Shown: one piece after another, positions 1 to 5,619 of the stretch
How the letters are laid out: every line of letters starts with the position of its first letter
Position numbering within the stretch: the stretch's first letter is position 1
Assembly (NCBI GenBank): GCA_030152405.1
Contig: JASLJL010000374.1
Coordinates: 1-5,742 of the forward strand
DNA length: 5,742 bases
From: Gordonia sp. (in: high G+C Gram-positive bacteria)
GTDB taxonomy: Bacteria > Actinomycetota > Actinomycetes > Mycobacteriales > Mycobacteriaceae
Direction of reading: 5' to 3'
The notes under the pieces: generated by a model
What the model saw: only the letters and a program-made list of their open reading frames with translations
Database searches by the model: none
Told to the model about the DNA's origin: nothing
Made by a program: the position numbers and the translations under genes

Positions 1-1
1 C

Positions 2-163
<162 letters not shown>

Positions 164-188
164 CCCACAGAACCTCAACCCGACAAAC

Positions 189-194
189 AAGGAG
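189..194 (+). promoter_or_regulatory. Ribosome binding site of trxA
   Basis: AAGGAG lies 7 bases before the ATG at 202. It selects this start over an in-frame upstream ATG at 115, which would lie inside the trxB coding region and has no thioredoxin-like sequence behind it. Confidence 0.8.
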
Positions 195-201
195 CACTTC
201 C

Positions 202-531
202 ATGGCAGTCCACACCGTCGACGTCACCGATGCCACGTTCGCATCGGACGTCCTGGAATCCGATAAGCCCGTCCTCGTCGACTTCTGGGCGACGTGGTGC
301 GGACCGTGCAAGATGGTCGCTCCCGTGCTCGACCAGATCGCCCGCGACAACGGCGAGAAGCTGACCGTCGCCAAGATCGACATCGACGCCAACCCCGGCG
401 TCGCTCGCGACTTCCAGATCATGTCGATCCCGACGATGATCCTCTTCGAGAACGGCAAGCCCACCAAGACCATCCAGGGCGCCAAGCCCAAGGCCGCCAT
501 CCTGCGAGAGCTCGCACCCGTGCTCGAATAG
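202..531 (+). CDS. trxA: Thioredoxin
   Basis: A 109-residue cytoplasmic dithiol-disulfide oxidoreductase, the usual length for the family, reduced by the thioredoxin reductase encoded just upstream. The active site is WCGPC with Cys33 and Cys36. The buried Asp27 sits in LVDFWATWC, the cis-proline is Pro77 in MSIPT, and the C-terminal beta-strand/helix region begins at ILFENGK (80-86). The start is the ATG at 202, backed by AAGGAG; the protein then begins with a normal thioredoxin N terminus (MAVHTVDVTDATF). The best match I recall is mycobacterial TrxC, which occupies the same place between trxB2 and cwlM. The gene ends in TAG at 529-531 and is followed by a strong hairpin at 608-645 that may end the trxBA transcript. 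Confidence 0.97.
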   Translation: MAVHTVDVTDATFASDVLESDKPVLVDFWATWCGPCKMVAPVLDQIARDNGEKLTVAKIDIDANPGVARDFQIMSIPTMILFENGKPTKTIQGAKPKAAILRELAPVLE

Positions 532-566
532 GAGCTAACGCACAGGTCTCGATCGGCCGACATCAT

Positions 567-596
567 TTGTCGGCACCGCCGCGGACCTGAGAGAAT
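567..596 (+). promoter_or_regulatory. Possible promoter for cwlM
   Basis: TTGTCG (567-572) and GAGAAT (591-596) are separated by 18 bases. They resemble -35 and -10 hexamers (4 of 6 matches for the -10) and would start RNA near 603, just before the hairpin at 608-645. The -35 box overlaps the right arm of a 7-bp inverted repeat (GCCGACA 556-562 / TGTCGGC 568-574), which could be incidental. This is a pattern call only. Read-through from trxBA is the alternative source of cwlM mRNA. Confidence 0.3.
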
Positions 597-607
597 GGGA
601 CGGTGCA

Positions 608-651
608 GTGACGGCCGCCGATCTGCACAGGTCGGCGGCCGTCACCCTTTT
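608..651 (+). terminator. GC-rich hairpin with T tract between trxA and cwlM
   Basis: GTGACGGCCGCCGA (608-621) is perfectly complementary to TCGGCGGCCGTCAC (632-645). A T·G and a C-G pair extend the stem to 16 pairs around a TGCACA loop (624-629). CCTTTT follows at 646-651. This has the form of an intrinsic terminator for trxBA. It lies only 22 bases before the preferred cwlM start, so any promoter upstream of it would place the hairpin in the cwlM leader, where it could attenuate or protect the mRNA. Confidence 0.75.
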
Positions 652-673
652 GCGAACAGAAGTGGGGTTCTCC

Positions 674-1822
674 ATGCCGGTATTGCGTCTGGGCGACCAT
701 GGGTCGGCAGTAGCCGAGGTCAGGGCGATCCTGGCCTCACGCGGTCTGCTCCCAGCGAGCCCGACGGCAGCACCGAGCGACGAACGGAATCCCTGGTCTC
801 CGCCGGAGGCGGTGTTCGACGCCGCGTGTGATCGCGCGGTGCGCGCCTTCCAGCAGGACCGCGGGCTGATCGTCGACGGCGTCGTCGGCCACGCCACGTA
901 CACGGCGCTGCGCGAGGCGTCGTACACCCTCGGCAGCCGAGTACTCCTGTACCGCCTGTCGGCTCCGATGACGGGCGACGACGTCGCGACTCTCCAGTCG
1001 CGTCTGCAGAACCTCGGTTACTACCACGGGCTCGTCGACGGCCTGTTCGGCGAAGTGACCCACAATTCGGTCTGCCTGTATCAGACCGAGTACGGCCTCT
1101 CATCGGACGGCATCTGCGGCCCCGAGACGCTCCGCTCGCTCAACCGCTTGGGAACCCGCATCACCGGTGGCTCCCCGCACGCGATCCGCGAAGAGGAACA
1201 CGTGCGTCGTTCCGGCCCGCAGCTCACCGGCAAGCGGATCCTCATCGATCCCGGCGCCACCGACGACACCGATGCAGCCGTCCTGTGGGATCTCGCCTCA
1301 CGCCTCGAAGGACGCATGTCGGCGGCGGGCATGGAGACGTTCCTGTCGCACGACGGCAAGTCGGCCCCCACAGACGACGAGCGCGCCCGTGTCGCCAACC
1401 TGGCCGAGGTCGATCTGATGATCTCCCTTCGCGCCGGCCACTACCCGAACGAGCGGGCAAGCGGCGTCGCCACGTTCTACTTCGGTAACACGCACGGATC
1501 TTTCTCGACCATCGGACGCAACCTCGCCGGCTACATCCAGCGTGAACTCGTCGCACGCACCGACTTCCTCGATTGCCGCATTCACGAGCGGACCTGGAAC
1601 ATCCTGCGACTCACCCGGATGCCCGTCGTTCTCGTGGAGACCGGCTACATGACCAACCCGCACGATGCCGCCGTTCTCGCCGACGCGTCGGCCCGCGACA
1701 CCATCGCCGAAGCGATCCTCGTCGCAGTGAAGCGTCTCTATCTGCTCGGCGAGAACGATCGACCGACGGGGACCTACACGTTCGCCGACCTTTTGGCGGC
1801 GGAGCGAATCACACCCATGTGA
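674..1822 (+). CDS. cwlM: CwlM-like pseudo-amidase, regulator of peptidoglycan synthesis
   Basis: A 382-residue protein with two peptidoglycan-binding type-1 domains (about residues 4-84 and 103-156), then an amidase_3 fold (about 187-358) and a conserved tail. There is no signal peptide or membrane segment, so it is predicted cytoplasmic. In mycobacteria, CwlM is phosphorylated by PknB and controls peptidoglycan precursor synthesis by activating MurA and interacting with MurJ and FhaA; I infer the same role here. The zinc site looks lost: the usual DPGHGG reads DPGATD (192-197), and the usual His after the SL/SI strand is Arg253. Only a Glu (322, VLVETGYMTNPHD) remains. The tail RPTGTYTF keeps the Thr-x-Thr-x-Thr spacing (365, 367, 369) of known mycobacterial phosphosites. 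I chose the ATG at 674; a GTG at 608 would add 22 residues encoded by the hairpin stem. A weak AGTGGGG precedes the ATG by 6 bases. Confidence 0.9.
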   Translation: MPVLRLGDHGSAVAEVRAILASRGLLPASPTAAPSDERNPWSPPEAVFDAACDRAVRAFQQDRGLIVDGVVGHATYTALREASYTLGSRVLLYRLSAPMTGDDVATLQSRLQNLGYYHGLVDGLFGEVTHNSVCLYQTEYGLSSDGICGPETLRSLNRLGTRITGGSPHAIREEEHVRRSGPQLTGKRILIDPGATDDTDAAVLWDLASRLEGRMSAAGMETFLSHDGKSAPTDDERARVANLAEVDLMISLRAGHYPNERASGVATFYFGNTHGSFSTIGRNLAGYIQRELVARTDFLDCRIHERTWNILRLTRMPVVLVETGYMTNPHDAAVLADASARDTIAEAILVAVKRLYLLGENDRPTGTYTFADLLAAERITPM

Positions 1823-1853
1823 TTCGGTGCGTCGATCACGACGCGCGCCCATC

Positions 1854-1867
1854 GTTTCCCGTGAAAC
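1854..1867. promoter_or_regulatory. parS-like ParB-binding site, one mismatch
   Basis: GTTTCCCGTGAAAC differs from the parS palindrome GTTTCACGTGAAAC at one position (C for A in the left half). It lies between cwlM and the convergent hairpin. ParB proteins generally tolerate some single mismatches, but occupancy here is inferred. Confidence 0.6.
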
Positions 1868-1869
1868 AC

Positions 1870-1902
1870 CGACGGCCCGGCTGATGTTCAGCCGGGCCGT
1901 TG
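1870..1902. terminator. Bidirectional hairpin terminator between convergent genes
   Basis: ACGGCCCGGCTGA (1872-1884) and TCAGCCGGGCCGT (1888-1900) form a perfect 13-bp stem around a TGT loop. A G·T and a C-G pair extend it outward. The hairpin sits in the 146-base gap between cwlM (rightward) and the leftward GNAT-like gene, so it is placed to stop both transcripts. No strong T tract follows in either direction (TTGTCG rightward), as is common in high-GC actinobacteria. Confidence 0.8.
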
Positions 1903-1932
1903 TCGTATGTCTCGGAAAGAGTCGCTCACGCT

Positions 1933-1946
1933 GATTCACGTGAAAC
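1933..1946. promoter_or_regulatory. parS-like ParB-binding site, one mismatch
   Basis: GATTCACGTGAAAC differs from parS at one position (A for T). The outer bases are T and A, so it matches the 16-bp Bacillus parS TGTTTCACGTGAAACA at 15 of 16 positions. It lies 79 bases from the site at 1854, on the far side of the convergent terminator. Confidence 0.7.
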
Positions 1947-1968
1947 ATCATCAACCGGGGGAGGGGAG

Positions 1969-2688
1969 TCAGCAGACTCCGGAACGCGCGCCTTCTGGAG
2001 CGCTCAGATCCATCGCGGCCTCGTAGACGAGCTTCTCCAGCGCGCGCTCCACCGCAGACTTCCAGCCCAGCCCCTCGTCGAGCTCAAGACGAAGGCGCGG
2101 CAGATACAGATCCGGTGCGACGATCTCGAAGCCCGCGTCGAGCAGAACCTGCGTGTGCATCAGGCACAGCTGACACGTGTCCGAGGACATACCACTGCCC
2201 AGCATCAGACCGACAAGGTCTCGCTCCAGCGGTTCACGTGCGCCGCTGAATCCAAACGCCTCTATCGCCCGCACACCACGTCGGACCACATCGCTCACGA
2301 CTGCGTCGACGAGCAACGGGAGGGCATCCTCGAATCCCGGCTCAACCCTCGCGGCTGTCAGCAGAACTGCGTCGGCGCCGACCGGAGCGGTGGGAAACCG
2401 TCGAGCCCTCGGCACACGGCCCGGGGGAGCGTAGAGCGCCGTCCCGACCACCTTGCTGGTTGTTGATTCGATTGCCAACTGGCCGCAGGTTCCCCACTCC
2501 AAGAGGACGCCCGAGATCCACGCTTCCTTGTCGAATTCGCTCTCGAGCGTTTCACGTGAAACTGCCGTCGACGGGTCGAGAGCCCCGTCGGCCTCACCGT
2601 GAAGCATCTCCCAGAAGACGCAACGCCGGGTGTGAGCGGGCAACTGCTGGAACATTTCGAGCTCCAGCGGAACCACCGACACACTCAT
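1969..2688 (-). CDS. GNAT-like conserved protein of the parB–trx region, function unknown
   Basis: A 239-residue protein in the place of M. tuberculosis Rv3916c, just downstream of parB. The middle looks like a GNAT acetyltransferase fold: a strand pair CGQLAIES..KVVGTALYAPPG (about 68-90), a strand VGADAVLLTAARVEPGF (103-119), a helix LPLLVDAVVSDVVRRG (123-138), then AIEAFG. Related actinobacterial proteins I recall carry a Gly-rich acetyl-CoA loop after the Arg-x-x-Pro segment. Here it reads GFEDALPLL (118-126), lacking R/QxxGxG/A, so catalytic activity is doubtful. CQLCLMH (172-178) is a CxxCxxH cluster of unknown meaning. Residues 43-47 (VSRET) are encoded by a perfect parS site. The ATG at 2686-2688 is preceded by TGGAG at 5-base spacing. 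It follows parB by 97 bases in the same direction, with no strong terminator between. I assign no substrate. Confidence 0.85.
   Translation of the reverse strand: MSVSVVPLELEMFQQLPAHTRRCVFWEMLHGEADGALDPSTAVSRETLESEFDKEAWISGVLLEWGTCGQLAIESTTSKVVGTALYAPPGRVPRARRFPTAPVGADAVLLTAARVEPGFEDALPLLVDAVVSDVVRRGVRAIEAFGFSGAREPLERDLVGLMLGSGMSSDTCQLCLMHTQVLLDAGFEIVAPDLYLPRLRLELDEGLGWKSAVERALEKLVYEAAMDLSAPEGARSGVC
2549..2562. promoter_or_regulatory. parS site (perfect), inside the GNAT-like gene
   Basis: A perfect 14-bp palindrome, GTTTCACGTGAAAC, the ParB-binding centromere sequence conserved across bacteria. It lies within coding sequence and is read leftward as GTT TCA CGT GAA ACT (Val43-Thr47). Confidence 0.93.
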
Positions 2689-2721
2689 CGTCGCTCCATT
2701 TCGACAGTCAGACAGGTCCGT

Positions 2722-2732
2722 GTCACAGTGAC
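2722..2732. repeat. Short palindrome upstream of the GNAT-like gene
   Basis: GTCACAGTGAC is an 11-base perfect inverted repeat with one central base, in the 97-base gap between parB and the GNAT-like gene, 34 bases before its ATG. It could be an operator, but it is short enough to be chance. No convincing promoter hexamers were found beside it. Confidence 0.3.
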
Positions 2733-2785
2733 GTTTTGAACCTGTACACCCGCATCAAGCGTGGGAAAAGGGGTATTTCGGACAG

Positions 2786-3847
2786 CTAACTACGGTCTGT
2801 GTTCTCCGCGATCACGGTGACGATCCGCTCCAGATCATCGACCGACCCGAACTCGATCACCACTTTTCCCTTGCGCTTGCTCAGGCTGACCGTGACCTTG
2901 GTGTCCAAACGATCCGACAAACGGTCAGCGACGTCCTGGAGTCCGGGCATCTGCATCGGCTGACGCTTGCGCGGAGTAGCGGTGGGGACCTCGCCGTCGT
3001 GGTTCGCCAGCGTGACGGCTTCTTCCGTCGCACGCACCGACAAGCCTTCAGCGACGATGCGCGCTGCGAGAGCCTCCTGCGCATCCGCGCCCGTCTCCAA
3101 CGACAACAACGCACGCGCATGACCGGCCGAGAGCACTCCGGCCGCCACACGACGCTGAACCGGAATCGGCAGCTTCAGGAGTCGGATCATGTTCGTGATC
3201 ACCGGGCGCGAACGTCCGAGACGATTCGCCAACTCCTCATGTGTCACGTCGAACTCTTCGAGCAGCTGTTGGTATGCCGCAGCCTCTTCCAACGGATTCA
3301 GCTGTGCTCGGTGAATGTTCTCCAACAACGCATCACGAAGCATGTCCCCATCGGGAGTCTGCCGGACGATGGCCGGGATCGCCTCGAGCCCGACGTTGGT
3401 TCCGGCACGCCAGCGACGCTCGCCCATGATGAGCTGATACTTCACGCCGTCGGCGGTAGGGGAGGGGAGTTCTCGCACCACGATCGGCTGCATCAGCCCG
3501 AACTCACGGATCGAGTGCTCAAGTTCGGCGAGAGCCTCTTCGTCGAAGACGGTTCGAGGCTGGTGGGGGTTCGGCTCGATCTCCGACGGCTTGATCTCCC
3601 GGTACACCGCACCGGCTTCGCCGACGACATCGGCGGGCCGCGACGTCGTGGTGTCGGAGATCAGGTCCGTCGACACCGGCTCTGCCGGACGAGCTGCCGC
3701 ACCGCCGCCGATCACGACGTCTGCGGCGGCGGCGCCCATGCGCGTCGTGTTCGTCCCGTGATTCTCCTCGGTCGGACCCGTGGGAATCAGCGCGGCGAGC
3801 CCTCGACCGAGACCACCTCGACGCTGTGCGTCACGCTGCTGTGCCAT
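2786..3847 (-). CDS. parB: Chromosome-partitioning protein ParB (CTP-dependent DNA clamp)
   Basis: A 353-residue ParB that loads at parS, spreads as a CTP-switched sliding clamp and stimulates ParA to move origins apart. Visible parts in order: the N-terminal ParA-contact motif [12 protein letters not shown] (11-22); a low-complexity linker (about 23-80); the CTP-binding domain with NPHQPR (93-98), GERRWRA (142-148) and [14 protein letters not shown] (176-189); a parS-reading helix-turn-helix around [27 protein letters not shown] (201-227); a second linker; and a C-terminal dimerisation domain (about 301-349). All hallmark motifs are intact and the length is typical for actinobacteria. The ATG at 3845-3847 overlaps the parA stop by one base (TAATG). 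AAGGAGG inside the end of parA lies 9 bases upstream, so translation is probably coupled. Its targets lie in this same window. Confidence 0.98.
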   Translation of the reverse strand: MAQQRDAQRRGGLGRGLAALIPTGPTEENHGTNTTRMGAAAADVVIGGGAAARPAEPVSTDLISDTTTSRPADVVGEAGAVYREIKPSEIEPNPHQPRTVFDEEALAELEHSIREFGLMQPIVVRELPSPTADGVKYQLIMGERRWRAGTNVGLEAIPAIVRQTPDGDMLRDALLENIHRAQLNPLEEAAAYQQLLEEFDVTHEELANRLGRSRPVITNMIRLLKLPIPVQRRVAAGVLSAGHARALLSLETGADAQEALAARIVAEGLSVRATEEAVTLANHDGEVPTATPRKRQPMQMPGLQDVADRLSDRLDTKVTVSLSKRKGKVVIEFGSVDDLERIVTVIAENTDRS

Positions 3848-4788
3848 TACGCGTGGCCTCCTTCGACCGCTGCTCGCTGCGCCAGCTCACGCGACGCGTC
3901 GAGATAACTCATGGATCCACGTGAACCCGGGTCGTATTCGATGATCGTCATGCCGAAACCGGGAGCCTCGGACACCTTGACGCTGCGCGGAATGATCGTC
4001 GACAGCACCTTGTCGCCGAAGTGTCCACGCACTTCCGCAGCCACCTGGTCGGCCAGCTTGGTCCGACCGTCGTACATGGTGAGCAGAATCGTCGAGACGT
4101 GCAATTCCCTATTCAGGTGCGCCTGCACGAGTTCGATGTTGCGAAGAAGCTGCCCGACACCCTCGAGTGCGTAGTACTCGCACTGGATCGGGATGAGCAC
4201 CTCTCGAGCCGCGACCATCGCGTTCACCGTCAGCAGACCCAGCGACGGCGGGCAGTCGATCAGAACGTAGTCGATCCCGAGCTCGGCCAGGATGCTGTCG
4301 TCGATCGCATTCCGCAGGCGGCTCTCGCGGGCGACGACCGAGACGAGTTCGATCTCGGCGCCCGCCAGATCGAGCGTCGACGGAACGCAGTAGAGCCGGT
4401 CGTTGGCAGGGGAGCGCTGGATGGCGTCCCGCAGGGGCACGTCGTCGAGCAGCATCTCGTAGACCGATGCGATGCCCGGCTGTCGGTGATCGATTCCGAG
4501 CGCGGTGCTGGCGTTGCCCTGCGGATCGAGATCGATGACGAGCACGCCGAGGCCGTGGATGGCAAGACCGGCGGCGAGGTTGACCGCCGAGGTCGTCTTG
4601 CCGACGCCGCCCTTCTGATTGGCGATCGTCATGATGCGGGGTCGAGCCGGCCGGGGGAGTGTGCCGGTGCCTCCCGGTGTCAGGACCTGACTGGCACGTT
4701 CGGCAGCGGCGGCGATCGGAGTGTCCGCGTACGGTTGAGCGGTTCGAGCGGGCGGCGTTTCACGTGAAACAGGTTCGTAGTCGGGCAC
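3847..4788 (-). CDS. parA: Chromosome-partitioning ATPase ParA (Soj family)
   Basis: A 313-residue deviant Walker-type ATPase that binds the nucleoid as an ATP dimer and is released by ParB, pulling ParB-parS complexes apart. Deviant Walker A is KGGVGKTT (59-66), with signature Lys59 and P-loop Lys64. Walker A' is [10 protein letters not shown] (83-92) and Walker B is [10 protein letters not shown] with Asp178. The C-terminal [12 protein letters not shown] carries the Arg/Lys implicated in non-specific DNA binding in Soj. An N-terminal extension (1-50) is rich in Pro, Ala and Thr, as in mycobacterial ParA. I chose GTG at 4788 because AAAAGGAG lies 7 bases upstream; an in-frame GTG at 4881 would overlap rsmG and lacks support. 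Residues 7-11 (VSRET) are encoded by a perfect parS. The gene follows rsmG by 61 bases and overlaps parB by one. Confidence 0.97.
   Translation of the reverse strand: MPDYEPVSRETPPARTAQPYADTPIAAAAERASQVLTPGGTGTLPRPARPRIMTIANQKGGVGKTTSAVNLAAGLAIHGLGVLVIDLDPQGNASTALGIDHRQPGIASVYEMLLDDVPLRDAIQRSPANDRLYCVPSTLDLAGAEIELVSVVARESRLRNAIDDSILAELGIDYVLIDCPPSLGLLTVNAMVAAREVLIPIQCEYYALEGVGQLLRNIELVQAHLNRELHVSTILLTMYDGRTKLADQVAAEVRGHFGDKVLSTIIPRSVKVSEAPGFGMTIIEYDPGSRGSMSYLDASRELAQRAAVEGGHA
3857..3863 (-). promoter_or_regulatory. Ribosome binding site of parB, inside parA
   Basis: AAGGAGG on the minus strand, within the last codons of parA and 9 bases before the parB ATG. Together with the TAATG junction it supports coupled translation of parA and parB and fixes the parB start. 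Confidence 0.8.
4757..4770. promoter_or_regulatory. parS site (perfect), at the 5' end of parA
   Basis: A perfect GTTTCACGTGAAAC palindrome beginning 18 bases after the first base of the parA start codon, read as GTT TCA CGT GAA ACG (Val7-Thr11). As I recall, M. tuberculosis ParA carries NVSRET in its own N-terminal extension, so a coding parS here may be conserved across genera. ParB bound here could obstruct parAB transcription. Confidence 0.95.
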
Positions 4789-4795
4789 CCCGGAG

Positions 4796-4803
4796 CTCCT
4801 TTT
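4796..4803 (-). promoter_or_regulatory. Ribosome binding site of parA
   Basis: AAAAGGAG on the minus strand, 7 bases before the GTG at 4788. It is the strongest Shine-Dalgarno sequence in the area and decides the GTG start over the upstream GTG at 4881. Confidence 0.85.
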
Positions 4804-4815
4804 GTCGTTGGTTCC

Positions 4816-4845
4816 ATTGTGCGCCCTGCGTCGAAATGACACCAA
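4816..4845 (-). promoter_or_regulatory. Possible parAB promoter
   Basis: In the 61-base rsmG-parA gap the minus strand reads TTGGTG (4845-4840), 18 bases, then CACAAT (4821-4816), resembling -35 and -10 boxes. RNA would start near 4809, giving a leader of about 20 bases containing the parA ribosome binding site. Weak pattern evidence; parAB could instead be read through from rsmG. Confidence 0.3.
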
Positions 4846-4849
4846 TTCT

Positions 4850-5566
4850 CTATCGCTTCCTCTTCGCACGACGAGCCGCACGACGAGCGGCGGCTGCGTC
4901 TCGCTCGGTCTGAACGCGCGAACCGATCAACAGCGTCGTCGGTTCGTCCAGCACATCCACACCACATTGAGTCACGGCCAAATCAGTCAGTCCGACCTTG
5001 CGGACGGCGGCACGGTCGCGCTCTATCTCATCTGCAACCGATCGCCCCTTCAAAGCAACCAGTCGACCTCCGACAGAGATGAGGGGAGCGGACCACCCGG
5101 CAAGACGTTCGAGAGGGGCGACGGCCCGCGACGTCACGACATCTGCCTTACCGACGGTCGCCACGATCGCCTTCTCCTCAGCACGCCCGCGGACGACGGC
5201 GACATTGTCGAGCCCGAGCTCTTCGACGACCTCTTCGAGGAAGGTCGTACGACGAAGCAGCGGCTCGATCAGAGTCACCGACACGTGACGTTTCGCGATG
5301 GCAAGGGGAATTCCGGGCAATCCCGCGCCTGAACCGATGTCGAACACGGTCGAATCGTCCTCGATCACCTCTCCGAGCACCGCACAGTTCAGAATGTGTC
5401 GGGTCCACAAGCGCGGCACCTCACTGGGTCCGATCAACCCCCGCAGCACACCCTCGTCGGTCAGCAGCCGTGCGTAGCCCTCGGCCAGGTCGAGTCGATC
5501 ACCGAAGATCTCCCTCGCGCTCGCCGGCGTCGGTTCGCACTCGACAGCCGCTTGTTCCTCAGACAT
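4850..5566 (-). CDS. rsmG: 16S rRNA (guanine-N7) methyltransferase RsmG (GidB)
   Basis: A 238-residue SAM-dependent methyltransferase. RsmG makes m7G527 (E. coli numbering) in the 530 loop of 16S rRNA, and its loss gives low-level streptomycin resistance in several bacteria including mycobacteria. The Rossmann SAM motif is VFDIGSGAGLPGIP (74-87), followed by the family blocks TLIEPLLRRTTFLEEV (98-113), VVRGRAEE (124-131) and DVVTSRAVAPLERL (142-155). The last 17 residues are rich in Ala, Arg and Lys, a basic tail probably binding rRNA. The ATG at 5564-5566 has only GGGGA at 3-base spacing, a poor ribosome binding site. However, it overlaps by one base the stop of a small upstream ORF with a better site, so translation may be coupled. 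The gene lies upstream of parA, the usual gid-parA-parB order near the origin. Confidence 0.96.
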   Translation of the reverse strand: MSEEQAAVECEPTPASAREIFGDRLDLAEGYARLLTDEGVLRGLIGPSEVPRLWTRHILNCAVLGEVIEDDSTVFDIGSGAGLPGIPLAIAKRHVSVTLIEPLLRRTTFLEEVVEELGLDNVAVVRGRAEEKAIVATVGKADVVTSRAVAPLERLAGWSAPLISVGGRLVALKGRSVADEIERDRAAVRKVGLTDLAVTQCGVDVLDEPTTLLIGSRVQTERDAAAARRAARRAKRKR

Positions 5567-5619
5567 CAGTCCCCGTTCGTCTCTTGAGTTTCACGTGAAA
5601 CACGTCGAATCACATGCAT
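5566..5619 (-). CDS. Putative 17-codon upstream ORF coupled to rsmG
   Basis: On the minus strand an ATG at 5619-5617 opens a 17-residue frame, MHVIRRVSRETQETNGD, ending in TGA at 5568-5566. The last base of TGA is the A of the rsmG ATG (TGATG). AGGGGAG (5632-5626) lies 6 bases upstream, a much better ribosome binding site than that of rsmG itself. Codons 7-11 are the parS site at 5588-5601. The peptide resembles nothing I know, and the GC-rich frame also stays open to the window's right edge, so this could be chance or the end of a longer frame. Another ATG (5624-5622), closer to the ribosome binding site, opens only a 4-codon frame. If real, its role is more likely translational coupling than a functional peptide. 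Confidence 0.4.
   Translation of the reverse strand: MHVIRRVSRETQETNGD
5588..5601. promoter_or_regulatory. parS site (perfect), upstream of rsmG
   Basis: A perfect GTTTCACGTGAAAC palindrome 22 bases upstream of the rsmG ATG. This is the window's rightmost parS, on the side expected to face oriC. It lies in the same phase (VSRET) as the other perfect sites relative to the small leftward ORF around it. Confidence 0.94.

Noticed and set aside
608..673. N-terminal extension of CwlM from the GTG at 608
   Set aside because: These 22 codons coincide with the hairpin and T tract, and the ribosome binding site is weak. Homology to CwlM begins only after the ATG at 674.
1298..1954. 218-codon leftward open frame antisense to cwlM
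   Set aside because: A shadow of cwlM in composition. Its start region merely translates the two parS-like sites and the terminator hairpin.
1965..1980. Hairpin GGAGTC-AGCA-GACTCC over the GNAT-like stop codon as a terminator
   Set aside because: Only 6 bp with no U tract in leftward RNA; the stronger hairpin at 1870-1902 already serves this end.
2233..2246. GGTTCACGTGCGCC as a parS site
   Set aside because: It keeps the TTCACGTG core but has four mismatches to the 14-bp palindrome, mostly in the right arm.
2999..3907. 302-codon rightward open frame antisense to parB
   Set aside because: Arg/His-rich composition typical of GC-rich shadow frames, no recognisable domain, and parB on the other strand is unmistakable. 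The 248-codon frame antisense to parA (4021-4767) is rejected for the same reason.
3914..3927. GATCCACGTGAACC near the end of parA as a parS site
   Set aside because: Three mismatches to parS; it is explained as coding sequence for the conserved DPGSRGSM segment of ParA.
4789..4881. 31-residue extension of ParA from the GTG at 4881
   Set aside because: It overlaps the end of rsmG, has no supporting ribosome binding site and is unlike ParA, while GTG 4788 has AAAAGGAG at 7 bases.
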